Shown here piece by piece: positions 61,380-64,000 of a stretch of 64,000 nt of DNA. Source of the stretch: Nymphaea colorata (taxonomy: Eukaryota > Streptophyta > Magnoliopsida > Nymphaeales > Nymphaeaceae); the NCBI RefSeq assembly GCF_008831285.2, contig NC_045140.1, positions 12,024,505 through 12,088,504 on the forward strand. Direction: 5' to 3'. Within the stretch, counting starts at the first letter, position 1. Every line of letters starts with the position of its first letter. The translations under genes were made by a program, and so were the position numbers. Under the pieces are notes generated by a model, which saw nothing but the letters and a program-made list of their open reading frames with translations, did not search any database and was not told the DNA's origin.

Positions 61380-61679
61380 AAAACATTGCCACAGAAAACG
61401 CGTCTTATTCGAAAAAACGTATCTAATACACCAAAACACAGTCAGCCACATAAAACATGCGTCTTCTTAAAAAAAAAGCCAGAAAATAAAAAAACATGAA
61501 AAAACACGTATTATACGCATTTTTTCATGTTTTTTGTTATTTTTTATGATTTTTAAGATTTATTAAATGTTTTAAAAATTTGCCAAAATTTTCTCGAGAT
61601 ATTCCCAAGATATACAACTTTGTCATATTATACCCAAGAAATTTCTCGCCGTATAATACCCATATATATTTTTTGTGAC
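61380..61679. repeat. Dispersed AT-rich repeat related to 18463-18776
   Basis: Shares GATTTATTAAATGTTTTAA, ACAACTTTGTCATATTATAC and the end TTTTTTGTGAC with the 18.6-kb copy. It also shares TATTATACCCAAGAAA with the 36-kb copy of the MITE-like family. Confidence 0.5.
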
Positions 61680-62543
61680 AATTGTTAAACCTCATATTCT
61701 TGTCGTACCAGGTAACGTATGATCCAATTCAGACATGTAATTGGATTGAAAAAAAAAAAAAAAAAAGATTTGCTCGAGAAAGAAGCACAGTTTTGAGATC
61801 CTTACTGCTGCTGCTGAATTGCTACTAAAATCCACTTCTTGTCTACATAGTAAACAAACGTTATGCAACTTGGATTTTCGATCCCAAGTGGGTGCCTTAA
61901 ATATGAGATTCGGGTGTTGGATCTACCCTAAGATTCAAAGTTCTGAAGGAGGGGGTAGTAAGACTGATCCAGACGAGAATCTGGGATGGAACACCTCCTG
62001 CCATTGGTTGAGGGTTTGCTGACCGGCAAAGAGAGGCATTGTTTGCGAGAAGCGGGCTATTTGAGAAGCCCCCGAAACCTAAAAGCTCGGATTTAAGATC
62101 CATGGATCTGAAATCACATTCTATCTCCAATGCAACCAAACGTAGACTAAAGGTTTCTCAATGGCACCAGAGTCATTCATTTGGTTGTTGGATGTATCAA
62201 GTGAATAGTTGGGATCAAGGATAGAGTTAAGAATTGGGCCAAACTATAGTTTCAAAATTTTAAAAGGTGCTGATATATATATATATTTAAATTTTTATAT
62301 AAGGTAAATGATTTATTTTTTTAAATTACATGAAGATTTTTTTTTTTTATTTGAAAACTAATTTGAAGGGAGGCCATGGCTCCTGCCTTCGCCCATCTCA
62401 GGGATGATTGGATGGCTCACTCCATAGGTGACTTGATCTCTGTGTGCAGCTACTAAGGCTGGGGAGCTGAGCCAAATAGTTGATGCCTTAGCTGATCAGC
62501 TGAACTTTTTAAAATGCTACAATGTGTTGACAACATTTGTGAA

Positions 62544-62559
62544 GAGAGAGAGAGAGAGA
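62544..62559. repeat. (GA)n microsatellite
   Basis: About eight GA units. Confidence 0.85.
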
Positions 62560-62708
62560 GTATATTGTGGCACCATGCAATGGCTAACTGAGTCCACCTT
62601 CTATTCAGGGTAGTAAACCAAACGGATCACCTTCAGTTCCAGGGTAAGAGTTCCACTACTTGAAGTTGTTCCTCATAATTATGCTTTTAGTTATGCATAC
62701 ATCATGCC

Positions 62709-62861
62709 AACTTCTGAGTACAAAGAGGAGAGGTTTGGTTGATCCTGCCGAAAAACAGCTCTCCTCTTTAGAAATCAAGAAAGTGCTTAGTTCTTTCAAT
62801 ATTTGTCATGTTGTAGGCAGTTTGTAACTTCTGAGTACAAAGAGGAGAGGTTTGGTTGATC
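62709..62861. repeat. 36-bp exact direct repeat, 117 bp apart
   Basis: The 36 bases starting AACTTCTGAGTACAAAGAGG occur at 62709-62744 and 62826-62861 without mismatch. Confidence 0.92.
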
Positions 62862-63300
62862 AATTTAAACTTGATAATCAAACCATCGTTCGTTATAAGC
62901 ACGCCCTTTTTTAGCAGAAAATATTGGCTAGAATTTAACTTATTGGATGCCTATGCATTAATCAACTAGAGGCCTGCATGCACTCTAAGTAGAGAACCTG
63001 AGCCATACATGTTAAAACTTCACATCAATGCACAAAATTAAAAAAATAAGAGCACAATAACAAATAAAAAAGAGTCAATTAAGCTTAAATTTGTAGGTGG
63101 AAAATAGTTTAATGAGGGGCATGCAGAAAGTGTTAATATTGAAGATTATTAACTTAGCTTTTATGCTGATTTAGGACTAAAAAAATACCCATCAAATTAA
63201 TTTCCTTTTGATGTTCACGTCAGCCGTTGCTTTTTTGCCCGTTTTGAATGACTTTTAGCCTATGTCGCTTGATCCTTAGGCGTGTTTACTTAATTTTTTG

Positions 63301-63730
63301 GAGATGTCAAGGGATCAGATATATCCTTAATTATATACGTTTTTCGGATATTCACATATTTGGATTCAAATTCGAATAAAGAAAAGTCGTATCCAAATCC
63401 AAATCCAAAATCAGATTTTACAATCTGAATCCAATCCAAATCTGTTTTTTATATTTATATCCGAATCCGAATTTTAAACCGAACTTTGCCAATTTTCAAA
63501 ATTTAATATCATTAGATACCTGATATTTGTCAAAGAATGAATCTGATTCTAATCCGTATCCGAATCCGATCAGATATTTATGTATATCCGAATCCAAATC
63601 CAATCGGATGCCACTTATTATATCTGAATCTGATCCATTTTCTTAATCAGATATTAATTTTTTTTCGTATCTGATTTTTTTGATTGGTTCGATTAGATAC
63701 ATGATTCAAATCAGATACATAAACATCCCT
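63301..63730. mobile_element. Inverted-repeat element rich in ATCCGAATC words
   Basis: Left end GAGATGTCAAGGGATCAGAT; the right end in reverse complement is AGGGATGTTTATGTATCTGA. The interior is a degenerate array of TCCGAATCCGA and TCCAAATCC. It resembles 33505-33938 in length and ends and is non-coding. Confidence 0.45.
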
Positions 63731-64000
63731 AAGTTGATTGCATGTGCATTTCATCTCTACAGGCAGTACATTTTTTTTGTGCACCATCCGTTACGTTTTT
63801 TTCTTGGATATTATGCATAATTTGAGTTAAGTTTTCATTATTAGCGGATTAAGCTTTCTATTTTCCTTTGAATGGGCCCACTCCCTAGGCTAGAACTTCC
63901 AACATAAAACACATATTCATAACAACAGATTATGCAGGTGTATGCAAAGATGTATGCAAAATACATGCTTTCGGGGAAATAAGCGAAGCACTAAATAAAA
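63731..64000. other. Window end, no feature seen
   Basis: AT-rich sequence without a supported gene or repeat. Confidence 0.5.

Overview
This is nuclear DNA from a flowering plant. It has long AT-rich non-coding stretches, genes split by GT-AG introns, Ty1/copia retrotransposons, small inverted-repeat transposons, a eukaryotic tRNA gene and typical land-plant protein families. I cannot fix the species or clade from the sequence.

Left part (1-16.3 kb): the last five coding exons of a plus-strand plastidic glucose transporter-like gene; the upstream exons lie outside the window. Its introns hold two copia elements in opposite orientations. The first (426-5757, minus strand) is young and structurally complete: 180-bp LTRs differing at two bases, a perfect 5-bp target duplication and an unbroken 1410-codon gag-pol. 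It sits inside a 422-bp TA-flanked inverted-repeat element. The second (8132-13711, plus strand) is older: its LTRs are about 95% identical and its coding region is broken by stops and frameshifts. All visible transporter splice sites are canonical and the exons join in frame, so the gene appears functional despite the insertions.

Centre (16.3-45 kb): mostly intergenic. It contains one complete five-exon minus-strand gene for a secreted GH9 endo-beta-1,4-glucanase (25423-28537), a tRNA-Val(CAC) gene (39459-39532), several tandem repeats of 54, 74 and 84 bp, and several inverted-repeat elements of MITE type.

Right part (45-64 kb): two tandem minus-strand paralogues for secreted/membrane DOMON plus cytochrome b561 proteins (45234-47489 and 53021-54542), each with three exons of the same coding layout. 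The duplication took promoters and several kilobases of flank with it. The spacer and the right end hold microsatellites, a very recent 155-bp tandem duplication and degenerate repeats.

The host genes do not form an operon or pathway unit: one plastid sugar carrier, one cell-wall hydrolase and two transmembrane redox proteins. I found no convincing undescribed biological system. The most informative structure is the nested insertion in the transporter introns, for which another copy of the host repeat in the same window supplies the empty target site.
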